Below, piece after piece: positions 22,856 to 34,083 of a stretch of DNA of 64,000 nucleotides. Location: NCBI GenBank assembly GCA_029706075.1, contig JAINUG010000196.1, positions 1,087,001-1,151,000 of the forward strand. The letters are read 5' to 3'. Each line of letters opens with the position of its first letter. Position 1 is the stretch's first letter. This stretch comes from Aldrovandia affinis. Taxonomy: Eukaryota > Chordata > Actinopteri > Notacanthiformes > Halosauridae. The position numbers were made by a program, and so were the translations under genes. The notes under the pieces are model-generated. The model was given only the letters and a program-made list of their open reading frames with translations. It did no database searches and was not told where the DNA came from.

Positions 22856-25340
22856 CAGGGGTGCCATTACATGATTAAAAGTGGTGGTGCTCAATTAAAG
22901 AGTGGGGGGTAGACATGACAGACACAATCTAGGACTCTACCACAACTACAGAAAAATATAAAACAAACAGCTAACAACCTTTTATGAAAAAATATGTATT
23001 ATCCAGTTATACTTAAGGCATTTCTACATCAGTTGTGAAAGATTATCCATCATTATTTCATTGCTATGCAAAAATCTTACTTCAGGAGAGTGGCACTTTC
23101 AGAGTGGCAGTAAGCTGGACTGGCAGTAGAGGTTTTGGAGGTGGTAGCTGCTTGGATTCAGGAGAAGTAAGAAAGAAGTTAAAAGCATCCAAATACCTCT
23201 CACATTTTGCAGTTTTTTTTTGCTACAAAATCATTGGTAACTTTCTACAGATCAAGATTTGCACACCTATCTCTGTGCATGCAGCACCGCAATGCTGTTG
23301 AGGGTCATCGCACCTGCATTTGCCCTTAAGTAAGTCTTCACCCTCCTCAAACTGGAAAATGATCTCTCTACTGAAGCTGACGACGCAGGGATAATTAGAT
23401 ATAATATAATCAGCTTTGACACTTCAGAGTACAGATGAGCCACCATGCCAATATCTTGAATCACTCTAATGATGTCTTGTATTCTCTCTGGCTTTGAACC
23501 ATTCAACAGTTCAGGCAACATATTCAACTGAATTCTCAACCGAGTTGAATCCAGGTAGTCACCAAAGTACACAGTGACCTTATCAAAATCTTCTTGAGGG
23601 AAGCCATTTCTAACACTTGATAAAAGAAGCAGCCTTTCTATGACTTCAAACACATCAAAGGACTCCTGTTTGAATCGTTGATCAATTTGCACCCTCAAAA
23701 TACCCAACACCTCAAAGTATCTTCTCCAGTAGTACTCTTTGGGGGTGGTAAAGGTGTGTCTGCTCTGGGTCATTCAAATCCATGTCAATCAGCCTTGAGA
23801 TGCACTCCTGCCATAATTTTTCAAATTGGGAATCTGACCGAAGTAACGATAAAAAAGATGTAATGTGTATCGCACATTGCTTTGCCTCAGCTGCTGACAA
23901 CTTTGAGTCCTGCAAAGTGGAACTCAAGACCTCCACTGGTTATAGAGTTTTCTGGCACACTTTCAACCCAAAGAAGAAATTGAAGTGGGACATCACTTCA
24001 GCAAAACCATTTGCATTTGTACCACTGTCAGTCTTCTCTATCTCTGCAATTAATTCAAAGGTGTTTTGGAGTGGCTTGTAGAAACACAGGAGGGCGTTAA
24101 CTGACTTCACACAAACTGCCCATCGTGTGGGACACAATGTTTGTAGTCTTCCTGTTCTTTCAACATTGCCAATTTCCTCCACTGTCATGTCCAGCTGTGC
24201 CTGCGTGAAATCAGCACTTCTCTTCGCTGATGCAGCGATAAATGGCAACATGTCCTTTACATACTCAATTGCATCTCTGACCACATTCACAGATCGGACC
24301 ACTTCCTGTTATGCCAGATTAAGTGAGTGAGCCGTGCAGTGAATGAAAAGGGCTTTTAGTTGTTCTTCAGATACCAGAGCCTGAACACCACTGATATGGG
24401 CAGCCATGTTTGCAGCTTCGTCATAGCACTGGCCTCTCAATCTGTTCAGATTTAGATCACATAAAACCAAACATTCTTTGATCATTGCGGAGAGGCTATT
24501 TGTATCTTTACTAGCATATTCGTAAACGGCCATGAAATCCTGGGCAATTTAAAAGTTGTCAGACACGTGTCGAATCACTAGAGTTTTGCTCCTTTTTGGA
24601 TATTGTCAGCAATGATTAAACTGAAGTACTTGTGAGTGCAAAGGTTACAGAGTACCTATGTGGACAAGCATCCCAAAATTTCATTTTGAATGGAATGTGA
24701 GCAGAAATGTTCACGTCTGTGAAGCTACGATTGCAGCAGTGGCACATCCTTTGCTCTGAGTTTAAGAAATCTCATGAAATTACTGTTATGATCTGTTCTT
24801 TGCTTGAAGGCCAAGCCCTGTTCTGCTAGAAAGAGGAGTGTCTTTATCACCTTTGGGAAAGCCTTTTGAGCAGTAGCTTGATCTTTATATTTGGCTGAGC
24901 TCAGCTGTGCTGAAACAGACGTGGACTTTGTGTAATGCAACCATTTTAATGAACTTTCATGGTGGCACCCACTTTTTTCATGTTTTCCAAACCAAGTTAC
25001 AGCATTCCTCCGGTTTTTATATCCTTCAGTCTTGCTCGCGTTTTTTTTCAAACTCAGCATGTCAAGGTCATGTGCCATTTTGCATGTGAAACAGTATGCT
25101 TTTTGTTTTCGGACACCAGTCAAGCTAATTTAAATGTTTGAGCCAGTCAATTTGAAAATAGCTTCCTTTATGTTCTCTATCTTCCTTCTCTATATTCTGT
25201 GGCTGGTATGGCTGCATTCTAACATTACCCTTATGCTCTGCACCAGACCTGTCCACTCGTCTCCCTCTCTCTCCCTCTTCTTCCCTTACCCTCACCGATT
25301 CTGGTGCCTTATGCCTAAAATCACATATTACATGCATGAC
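22856..25340 (-). mobile_element. Decayed hAT transposon, ZMYM1-like group
   Basis: The transposase remnant at 23267-25130 defines this element. Its likely 3' terminus on the minus strand is at 22856, where plus-strand caggggtgcc follows an ATATC run; cagggg-type ends are usual for hAT elements. I could not find a matching inverted end beyond 25.3 kb, so the 5' boundary is open. A 70-residue frame at 25125-25337 (minus strand, ending FQIDWLKHLN) may be part of the N-terminal region. Confidence 0.55.
23267..25130 (-). pseudogene. hAT family transposase pseudogene (TTF-type finger, ZMYM1-like)
   Basis: Domains in order from 25130 downwards: a TTF-type region (AYCFTCKMA ... TWFGKHEKSGCHHESSLKW, the F..HE.S..H pattern), a helical segment (KVIKTLLFLAEQGLAFKQ), the catalytic region, and the C-terminal hAT dimerisation domain (IPASSASVERSFSSLRRVK at about 23350). 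In intact relatives this enzyme cuts and pastes its own DNA. Defects: a gap or frameshift between 24725 and 24533 where the first catalytic Asp block (ADETTD-type in relatives) is missing, with stops in the surrounding frame; an in-frame TAA just after HCTAHSLNLA (24309-24311); another TAA at 23940-23942; and a frameshift at about 23735-23755. The preserved middle reads GQCYDEAANMA. The protein cannot be functional. Confidence 0.85.
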
Positions 25341-25640
25341 TTCATCTCACTGTACTAGCACATTCAAATTCTTCTATTTTCATATGTTTTTTACTTGCAG
25401 TAGTGTTTTATAGCATATGATGATCGACATACAGTTGCAGCTTTACCATGCTGCTTTGGACCAGACTTTAATATTTACTCAGAGGATGTGATGAAAGCTT
25501 TGTTTTAAAGAAGATGGGAAACTAATACCACATTTCTGTGCATGACGATATTTTAAAATAACACTTAACTGCTTGAAAAAAATAGAATCTATGAAAAAAT
25601 CAAATTTTCATTCTCTATGTTTTAGGACACAACCGCTGAG
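25341..25640. other. A/T-rich non-coding sequence
   Basis: Nothing recognised; possibly the untranslated 5' part of the hAT element. Confidence 0.4.
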
Positions 25641-25778
25641 AGACTAAACAATCACATTTTTTCATCTCATCTCATTTTCAAATTTTCATTCATCAAATGA
25701 ATAAACCCTGGACAGCTGACATCACTAGGACACACCATTCACTGACTGGGTGTACGGGCAATTTAGACTAAACAATCA
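25641..25778. mobile_element. Short degraded interspersed repeat between 14-bp direct repeats
   Basis: agactaaacaatca occurs at 25641-25654 and 25765-25778. Between them, aaaccctggacagctgac, ggacacaccattcactgac and tgtacgggcaatttagac resemble a phrase that I recall as recurring in fish interspersed repeats. The direct repeats may be a target duplication, or part of the repeat itself. Confidence 0.4.
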
Positions 25779-27025
25779 TGTTATTTATCATAGAAAAAGT
25801 TAAATTGTTTATATGCTGCACGTGAGAAGAATATTCCTGTATATATATATGTGTAAACTAAATTACTGTCTTTTCCCCTTAATATCAAGACTCCAACCAC
25901 TCACTTCTGTAAAGCCCCACCGCCACAATCCCTAACTTGTTGCTCCTCACACTCCCTGACACATCCTGCTTCACCTGGTCTTGAATGCTACCACCCTCTC
26001 TCTCTGCCTTGTCCTGCCTAAAATTATGAAACGACATTCCAAAACATTGCAAATGTTGCGCCTAAATAGAATATTAACATTATAGAACAGTTGCTTCTAT
26101 TTGACCAAACTCATTCTATAACATTAGCTAGATAGCTTGCTAGATAGCTTGGCACTGTTCATTTTCAAACACATAGTTAGTTACATTGCTTCAGCTGTTA
26201 CTGTATGATAGAAACTGACCCAAAAAGTGTCTAGCTAGCTAAGTTAGTAACGTTAACACTAGCTACGATGTTAGCTAGGGTTGAGGGGACGGAATACTGT
26301 ATGTTACCTTAAAATCTGTATAGTTTTACACATGTGAAACACTTTTTTTAATCAAAAATCTTTTGGCAAAATCAGAGAATCATTAGTCAAAAGCATTAAA
26401 ACATACTGAATAAAAACATTAAAACATGCCTGTGTAGTTACATAATACCTCAGATGTAACAATGTAAAATTCTGTGCCAATGGCTGTAATCTGTATTTCC
26501 TTACGAATTTCCCTGTAATTATTTTGGAAATAATTTGCCTGTCACTTTCCCTCCTTGACTTTTTAATATTTTCTTCTGATGCCCCCCACTAAGGCCTCAT
26601 GGAACAAAAGAGTTTTCCTTCGGTTTGAAGTAGGGAACTGCCTAAGCAGTTTATTGACTTTTGTGCGAGGAGATGCATTATTCTTTTTTATACACTGGAA
26701 CTGCTTTTTCTATTTCTCAGTTTGTTATTGTTGTTTCTTCAGATTTGTCTGGTACAGCTTCAGTCTTGTCTGCCTGGACCTTATCTCCTGTTCACTTTGC
26801 CTAAAACACATTACACACAGTAAACAATGATTAATTAGTCACTCTACTAAACAATTGGTCAATCAACCAATCCAATGGAGTTTTCTTTGATATTGCATTA
26901 CAATATAAACATACATAATGTTGGTTGATTGTTTTTTTATACTGACTGTGGGCTATCATTGAAACACATTTTTGTCCCAATGGCACACTTTGCTCATTCA
27001 ATCAAATGTTTTGCACACTTAAATA
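25779..27025. other. A/T-rich non-coding sequence
   Basis: No gene. GCTAGC/GATAGC palindromic runs at 26122-26150 and 26230-26280, including gtaacgttaac at 26248. A short ORF at 26579-26830 is low-complexity and aromatic-rich without motif. Confidence 0.45.
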
Positions 27026-27371
27026 TTATGTGCATTCAACTGAAACTGCCTGTTGTCCTGACCTTGAAGAAACTGGCTCTAGGTTCAGCTCTGGGAATGG
27101 CTGAGGGCTGTCTGGAGGGGTGGTCAAGTTTTTGAAAGCTTCTTCCCTGGCCTTGCTCCTTTTGTAAGCCTCTCTCCACTTTCTCTGCCCAATACACTCC
27201 TCTCTCACTAAGGTCTTTAATTGTCTTCTTCCTTCCAGTTTCTATGTCCTTTCTCCATTTTTCTCACTCTTTCTGTAAATAACTCTCTTCTCTCTGGGTC
27301 TGCATCACGGCGGGTGTGATAACGCCGTTGCTTTTCAGCCACCGTTAGTGGTGGGTTTAAAGATGGCTGAA
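27026..27371 (-). pseudogene. Decayed transposon-associated coding exon
   Basis: From 27371 on the minus strand, atattttcag looks like a splice acceptor. It is followed by PPLTVAEKQRRYHTRRDADP and then ERRELFTERVRKMEKG. The KQRRYRARRDADPERR-type start recurs, to my memory, in many predicted fish proteins tied to repeats; I do not know a formal family name. After a stop, the reading resumes in shifted frames (KTIKDLSER, then GQRKWREAYKRSKAREEAF and NLTTPPDSPQPFPE). At least two indels have broken one basic, helical domain. The reader should treat it as a dead copy of a repeat-borne gene; the biochemical role is unknown. Confidence 0.5.
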
Positions 27372-27797
27372 AATATTACATTCAGATTGTTAAATTGATA
27401 TTAATGTAGACTTGCATAAATTGTAACTACATGGTTGCAGTGTTAAGTGGTCCTTAACAGTAGGCCTAAATGATGGAACACGGAGCCATATAACCTACTG
27501 TATAACTAACTCTACACAAACAACTTATACACGACAATATAAATATAGAATACATAAATGTTTTCTGGCAATTTATCAAAGGACAACTTATCAAACAGTG
27601 TGAGATAAAAAGCTGAGAACACCAAAACCAACTTTCTATACTTTTGGGGGTTAGGCAAAAAAGAATGAACACTGTCCATAGATATTGTGGTGAAAATCCA
27701 ATTATAATGATTGATAGATTATATGAATTCTTAGCATTTATGCATGTGATCCCCACTGAAATGTATGTACATGGGTTGAAATCCTGTGTGGTATTTC
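27372..27797. other. Non-coding sequence, possibly part of the same element
   Basis: No open frame or repeat ends recognised. Confidence 0.4.
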
Positions 27798-28187
27798 AAC
27801 CCTGTTACTTTTAACAGGGTTTAAAGTAATAGGGTTGAGGTTTTAGGCTAAAATTGGCCATTACTCCAGATGTGTGTAAAAAGAATGGGACCACATGCTA
27901 TGCATGAAATATGGAATTACATATATGTTCTCAAAATAATTAAACATTTTAAAAGTCATCATCTTTCTAACTCTATTTTGGGTAACAGGGTTGAAAGGTT
28001 GAGCTCGACATTCTCAGCCAATACTTACAAAACAATGAAAACTAGACAAAAGGAATGAGAGGACTTAGTTTTCTACCTACCTTGATGTTCCAAAAGACCC
28101 AGATGATGCAATTTCCTGTTGATCATGTGACTTATGGCATGTTGCATTTATGGGAAAGGGGCAAATGTTCCAGTAACAGGGTTGAAA
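27798..28187. repeat. Recurrent AACCCTGTTA / TAACAGGGTT motifs
   Basis: A perfect 10-bp inverted repeat with a 4-base loop lies at 27798-27821 (aaccctgtta, cttt, taacagggtt). The sequence gtaacagggttgaaa recurs at 27982-27996 and 28173-28187, with aatagggttgagg at 27829. Repetition on this scale suggests internal repeats of one mobile element, probably the one that carries the coding fragment at 27.0-27.4 kb. That link is inference. Confidence 0.55.
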
Positions 28188-28276
28188 GTAGTTTGAGGGA
28201 CACAACTTAAGTGTTCAATTTTAATCATTTATCATGAATTGATCATAAAAATACATGTTTTATGGATAAAATGACA

Positions 28277-28533
28277 CATTACATTACATTACATTTTAAG
28301 CATTTAGCAGATGCTCTTATCCAGGTCTGCATTAATACATGGTAGGAACAATCATAGTTCGCGCAAGAGTCTGAAAAGATGGGTTTTGAGTCTTTTGCGG
28401 AAGATCGCAAGTCCGCGGTCCTGACCGATTGCGGAAGGTCGTTCCACCACCAAGGGGTCAGGACAGAGAAGAGGCGAGACCGCGAGGAGCGGCTGCTAGG
28501 TGCCCGGAGGGATGGGACAGTCAGTGTATACAC
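28277..28533 (-). mobile_element. L2-clade LINE 3' end with reverse transcriptase C-terminus
   Basis: On the minus strand the copy encodes FSVLTPWWWNDLPQSVRTAD. This is the FSVLAP..WN.LP...R pattern known at the C-terminus of L2/CR1-type reverse transcriptase ORFs. A frameshift follows. The 3' untranslated part has ggataagagcatctgctaaa and a tail of (TGTAA)n-type repeats (tgtaatgtaatgtaatg, 28277-28294). That tail, with the stem-loop sequence ahead of it, is the known recognition structure of eel UnaL2-like LINEs. Only about 250 bp are kept, as expected for 5'-truncated insertions. Confidence 0.75.
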
Positions 28534-28761
28534 AACAATACTAAAATTAACTGATTATTTGAGGATTTTAATTATATGTCAAATAAAAGCTGGATACAAT
28601 GATGAGGGACATGTCAGAATGCTGAAAGGGTAAAACAAAGTTTTTTTATATTGTATTTAGTCTGATTTTTAAAATGCACTTGCATTTTATGGTGGAAGAC
28701 ATTTTACTTTATAAAGCAATGTTTTTTAATTGAAATATTAGTGCATCTTGTGCATTTAAAA

Positions 28762-28885
28762 TAATATATGCCATTTAGCAGATGCTTTTATCCAAAGCGA
28801 CTTAGAGTAAGTAGTGAATGCATACATTTTTCAGTATATGTGACCTCAGTGGAGATTGAACCCACAACCCTCTAACCCTAACAAA
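28762..28885 (-). mobile_element. Truncated SINE with L2-like tail
   Basis: Minus strand: a B-box-like gggttcaatctccac near 28855, then the tail ctaagtcgctttggataaaa and gcatctgctaaatgg. The tail matches the LINE 3' end at 28277-28320, the arrangement in which a SINE uses the LINE's machinery. It is only about 300 bp from that LINE copy. Confidence 0.6.
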
Positions 28886-29847
28886 TGTTAGAGGGACGCA
28901 AATGGCACTCTATTTGTGGAATGACCCATATAATACTCTTTGAATAATACCAATAATTGAAATGAAGCTGATAAAAGAACATGCCGGTTGTGTCTGAGCC
29001 GGTCTGAGATTTAGCGTGATGATTCTGTGAAGATTGCGCTTGACCAATCAATGGCCTGCAGTATTGCTAGCTCAACCATTAGCTCCCTGTTTGGCTTGCT
29101 ATTACCTAAACAGAACAGTAACTAAATTCAGAACGGGTACTTCGGTTCGGTACGGTTCGCTTGGCAGTGGAAAAAGCGACAAAATGTGGGATTATGGATT
29201 GGTTACCTTACTGTACTCTACGGTGGAAAAGCAGCATAAGAAACCCTGGCCGAATTAATCAGAACAGGAGTGGGGGGGCTACAAGATTCAGTTACAGTAT
29301 TTCTGTGCTGTAATTACAGGCTGTTGGCTGTCAGTCAGGCTCATGTAGAGTCAGCCTGTGATACATTCAGTTTCTTGATTACTGGTGCACTTTGTAATTG
29401 CTGTTATAGCACTTTTACATTTGGCTGGTTTCAGTTTGTCACTCTCACACTTACTGTTTCATATGATGACACTTTGTTTCAATTGCAATATTGTAAATTG
29501 CATATCTGATGAATAAATACATGTGAATGTAATTGTTGTTAAGCTGTGAGTGGGGAGGTTAGATGGAGATGGGTGTAATGGGAAAATATGTAGCCTAAAT
29601 AGCAAAACATTTTTTTCAATACAATAAAGAGCCACTGTTGTTGTTAATGACCACCACTTTTCTTGGCTTTTCTGGATCCTGACATGTCTGAAAAGTGGCA
29701 TATCTTTTTGCATGCAATTGTGCTGACTAACCACAGACTGTGTATACTGTATATACATAAATTAGCATAAATAAATAATGTGCGCAAATGTACATGCATA
29801 ACCATTTTTGTGTGCAGTTTGGTGCAGTTCCTGCACCCACAAGAAAC
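28886..29847. other. Non-coding sequence with a possible MITE relic
   Basis: At 29130-29245 the phrases cttcggttcggtacggttcg, ggcagtggaaaaagcgac and acggtggaaaagcagcat recall a fish MITE of the hAT type, but ends and target duplication were not found. No gene. Confidence 0.4.
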
Positions 29848-31253
29848 CAATTGTGGAAAAGAGACCCAACATTTGTACTTGAGTTAAAATATAGTTACTA
29901 AAAATGACTCCATTCCAGTCCCTCACTCGACTTGAGTAAAAGTACAAATATATCACACTTAATTTGTACTCAAGTATCAATAGTAAAAAGTAAATACTGT
30001 AATTAAACATAAATAGAATGACATATTAAGCATATCAGTGGGATTAAGGGAAGGTGGTTTTATCTAACGATATGTACGTTACAAAATTGTGCCTTGCCTT
30101 TGAATTTGTACCCTATTTATAACTATTCAGTGCCTTGGGACATGTTGGTGTGAAATACACTATATAAAAATAAAATGATTCATTGAAATGAGAATGCTTA
30201 TACATATTGTAGCATAGTGCCAGGTGTGACCAGTGGACAGAAAAGAGACAAAAAAGGTAGTGCATTGGCCCACAGCTGTTTTATTCCCCTGGTGTGGGAT
30301 ATGGAAATAGCAAAACCAACTCTAAATTACACAACCCAAACAAAATCACTTGAATCCCAAAAAACAAACAAACAAAAAAGGGTTGATAGGGGCAAACCAC
30401 AAATCGCATCATTCTCCTCTCTAAGCTCATGTTTGTAGTCATGCTCGCTAACTAGCAAGAAAGCATGTTGTTAATACAAATAGCAAGAATGCTAGCTAAC
30501 TATAGTATTGCAATCAACATGGGCAAAGCATGTCACAGTTAATGATTATCACCAAACATAAATGAGCTAATGCCGCCAGGTATCTAATGTCTGCTGGCGA
30601 ATTTGGTTATTATAACTGTCTTTTCTTACTTTACGCTTCACAAGCTTACATTTGAAGGCTAAACTGCAGCTACCTAGCAAGAATTGCCAGTATAAACAGA
30701 TAGCTATGATAATAATAACAGGGAAATATCCACTTAACATTACCTCCAACATGTTTAATCAAATTTGACGGTGAGGTTTGAAGACTGAAATGTCTTGCAT
30801 CCACAGCAGACAAAGGAGTCACTTCATTATGTATGAATCGCCTTTGGCTCCAAGAAATTGAAGCATAACTTGAAGATATGGCCATGGATGGTTGGCTGCT
30901 GAAAGAGCAGCTGAACTGTACTTGCGTCAGAACCAGACTGCTACCATGTTCTTTGACATGCTGTGTGTGAAGGGATGATTTGGGATTGATTCAGATTGTC
31001 CATTTTGTATTGATGTGCTATTATTTCAGCAAATGTTATTAGCCAGCTAAGTTGAATGTTGTGATGTTTTATGGGATCTGCGATTATGCACATCTGTCTT
31101 ACTATTGTACAAAACATGACAAAATGTATAATGTAACAAGTACTGGGGGATCTCACGGAGTAAAAATTAAATATTTTCTTTAAAAATGTAGTGGAATAAG
31201 AGTAAAAGTAGATACATAAAATACTCAAGTAAAGTACAAAGGTTTCACCACTG
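29848..31253. mobile_element. Non-autonomous hAT element with perfect 8-bp duplication
   Basis: The 8-bp sequence caagaaac occurs immediately left (29840-29847) and right (31254-31261) of this 1,406-bp block. Ends: caattgtggaaaa on the left and cagtggtgaaacc on the right (reverse-complemented), followed on both arms by tttgtactt...gag sequence. Eight-base duplications are the known hAT signature. The sub-terminal acttgagtaaaagtac and agtaaaagtagatac repeats mirror each other. No transposase is encoded, so mobility would have to come from elsewhere. Confidence 0.75.
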
Positions 31254-31261
31254 CAAGAAAC

Positions 31262-31517
31262 ATCACTGCATGCAATTCTCTGTGGCTTAAATAAAAACTG
31301 CTCCGTTAACATGAACCATACCCGTTTTGCAGATGAACCATACCCCAGCAGATGCCACTGTTTGACTCACTCATTGCTTTCGTCAAAATGAAAACAAGCG
31401 CATGACTGACCGCATTTATGGATATTTTTCAGATTTCAGATTTGTCCGTTTAGGTGGCAGTGTTGTTTTGTTCAGGCAACCCGCCTTGACCATAAGGCAC
31501 TGATATTGATGTACAGA
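31262..31517. other. Unique non-coding sequence
   Basis: Contains a short duplicated gatgaaccatacccc-like phrase (gaaccatacccgttttgca / gaaccataccccagcaga, about 31312-31350). No gene. Confidence 0.5.
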
Positions 31518-31518
31518 T

Positions 31519-31552
31519 TGAGAGAGAGAGAGAGAGAGAGCGAGAGGGAGAT
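31519..31552. repeat. (GA)n microsatellite
   Basis: An uninterrupted run of about eleven GA units followed by gcgagagggaga. Confidence 0.9.
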
Positions 31553-31622
31553 AGACACCAGGCTGTGGTAACATGCTGCAATGTACCAGGAGATATGCTA
31601 CACACAGGATTAGATTATTATT

Positions 31623-31900
31623 GTGTGTGGGCTGGTGGATAGTTTAGCGGTCTAACGCACCTATATTTGGGTGGGAGGGGGGAGGGTGATCGCCATGAAC
31701 TTGCTGTGAAGCATGTAAGGGTGTCTCCAGAAAGGGGGTTGGTGAATTCGGTCTCAATCATTGCTGACTTGGAGAGTAGCTTGCCCCGAAGAGATGGGCG
31801 GCGGGTTCGTGGGGGAGGGTTTACCAAAATAAATAGAGGGTATAATTGGCTTCCAAATTGGGGAGAAAAATTGGGAAAAATCTGAAACTAAATAAAATTT
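31623..31900 (+). mobile_element. tRNA-derived SINE, internally deleted
   Basis: Head: gggctggtggatagtttagcgg then tctaacgcacc. The B-box portion present at 61378 is missing, so the copy jumps from the head to the G-rich central domain. The rest is collinear with 61378-61782: gtgaagcatgtaagggtgtc, tccagaaagggggttgg, then aaaataaatagagggtata and attggcttccaaattgggg before an A-rich end. Confidence 0.8.
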
Positions 31901-32449
31901 TAAAAAAAAGATTACCATTGTGCGCGATTCACCTCACAGTCGTAGAAACCACGCAGCCGTAATGTGGCATGGGGTCAGCAACAGTAAAAATGATAATGCG
32001 CTAGTGCTTGGGTGTTTGCACTATCCAGCCTTGACCACTTTTATTGCTTCAGTTTTATGTGAGCTCCCACCAACAGAGGGGATTTCAGAAAGCCGCTTTA
32101 ATCAAGTCAATGTTAGCCGTGCATAGATCTCCTTTTATCTCGTGGATCTCCTCCAGCAGACTTGGCTTGTTTTAAAGAGTAGCATATATACATATTTTTG
32201 GGTTGTAAATCTTTTCCTTTTAAATCCCTCCCACCTGCACCCCACATGTATCTAAAAGAAAAGGAAAGAAAGGAGAAAAAAGGGGGATGGAGAACTCCTG
32301 TTTAGTATAAACCAGTGTATTGCAGAATACCATTTGGTGGTGTAAGTCTGAATAGGTATAGTGTGTACCAGACTATCTGTCATATTGAGTACAATAAAAT
32401 CAGGGTAGGGTTGTAGGGTATAGGGAGCTGGCCTGATTCTCATAATTTT
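31901..32449. other. Non-coding sequence; lower part may be L1 3' UTR
   Basis: Nothing recognised from 31901 to about 32250. The A/G-rich stretch 32255-32295 and what follows lie downstream of the L1 fragment on the minus strand and may be its 3' untranslated region. Confidence 0.4.
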
Positions 32450-32835
32450 CATTCTGGTGGGAGACTGGGTAGGTTTTTGAAGCAATCTATAAGTGGTTGC
32501 CATAAACTGAAAAATCTATCATTGGTTCCTCTGAGGGCAAGTTTTATTTTGTCTAAGAGTAAAATTACATGATTTTGGAGATCTCCAAGCTGATAATATT
32601 CTCCGCCTGGCCAGGAGAGTAGAGAAAGTGATAATGTCAGTCTCACTAGAATTGCATGGCAGGGGCTCCGATGGCACTCCAAATATGGTCAATAGTGGGC
32701 GGGGCTGTATCCTTACATCCAAAACCCCAGATAGTGTGTCAAAGACTTGGACAGAACCAATACATGTGAGCAAGGTCTGCTTGGGGGCCGCCGGGGCGGT
32801 CACATTTTGTGTCAGAAACGAGTAGCACATTTCTG
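32450..32835 (-). pseudogene. L1-clade LINE ORF2 C-terminal fragment
   Basis: Minus-strand reading: QADLAHMYWFCPSL (the H..W.CP knuckle region), then in a shifted frame DTLSGVLDVRIQPRPLLTIF, FGVPSE and, shifted again, KIKLALRGTNDRFFSLWQPL. These follow one another in the order found in fish L1 ORF2 C-termini (zinc knuckle, PLIAIFGVP-type strand, then a final W.P). At least two frameshifts are present. Only about 120 of more than 1,000 residues remain. Confidence 0.7.
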
Positions 32836-34083
32836 TGTTTGTTTCCTACAGTTTCGGTTCTTAGCTGGAGTCTTACTCGTCTGGCTGTGTTAACGTTAGC
32901 CTCCTGGGACCGCCTGAGTGCACCGTTTACCAACAGATGCTCTGTTAGGTTAATTATTTCTTCCCTTAATGAGACTATATTATGACATTTCTTTATTTTC
33001 CTGTTTGTGAGACAACATATGAACCCTGCTTGTTTGTTGGAGCCCACAGAATTGATGCAATTACAGGCAGAGCCGTGTGGACTGATGCGAGGCACACAAG
33101 CAAATCAACAAAAGCGCCAGTAAACAGAAACAAGACTGAAGAAAAACGAACACGAAAGTGCCATTTCTGCTAGATAAACTGTTGTAAAAAAGCTCCTCAG
33201 TTGTGATAATTGCTATGAGGTTTACGGGGCTGCCAACTCTCGTGCATTGAGTTTGAGTCTCATGCAATTCACACAAATCTTTCATGCATTTTAGTACATT
33301 TTTTGGTGAAATAATTCAACATTTACCAAAATGTCATATATCTATAGTTTCTGTTTGCTCTCCACAGCCATAACATTTGGTTGGCTGGTCTTGAGAGAAG
33401 TGGTTGTAAGTCCCTATATTAAGCAACATTGATCCCCCCTCTGCCTCACTTTGCAAAGTTTGCAGCCCTGGATTTGTTTCAGTGGTGCGCTCCGGGACTC
33501 CCTGGCACATGGTAACTGGCACTCAGCTTACAGTGGACAATTGAAGGGAGGAGACACACAAGGGAAACAGTTCGATTTTGGGAGTGAAAGGGCACATTAT
33601 GACCATTGTCACGGTTTGTGGCGTTCTGGAAGACTGTGTCTGAGCAGAGGCTGGATTGCTGGTGAGCCGTTGCTGTGTATTTTTTGACACAGAGAACAGT
33701 GTGTGTGTGTCAGAGCAGATCGAGAGTATATGCGGAATATTCCATTAGGGGATGGAAGAGGAGCTTGAAGCTGCACAGTGTGGGATAAACAGAGCAGCTG
33801 CCAGTCTGCCAGTCATTGACAAGCAGTCAGTCTACCAGCAGCTGGTTCTCCAGTGTGCGTGGGTCCAGAGGGTGGCAAACACCTGGCCGCGCCACTGTCT
33901 CTCTCATCACCCTGCTGCTGGACGGGGCTAGTGCTGTTACATTGAAACATCTTTGGAGTGGATTCCAGAATTGATTCTGAAATCTAGAATTAATAGGATC
34001 GATTCCAAGAATCAATGATTCCCAAAGCCATTTGTTTCAATTCTGATTTCAATGCATACAAATAAGAATAATACAAATAAATA
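32836..34083. other. Unique non-coding sequence
   Basis: No gene or repeat with clear ends, although the first 250 bp could be further L1 sequence. gttaacgttagcc at 32890. Around 33955-34020, gattccagaattgattctg and ggatcgattccaagaatc form repeated GATTC-type palindromes, probably a degraded repeat. Confidence 0.45.
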
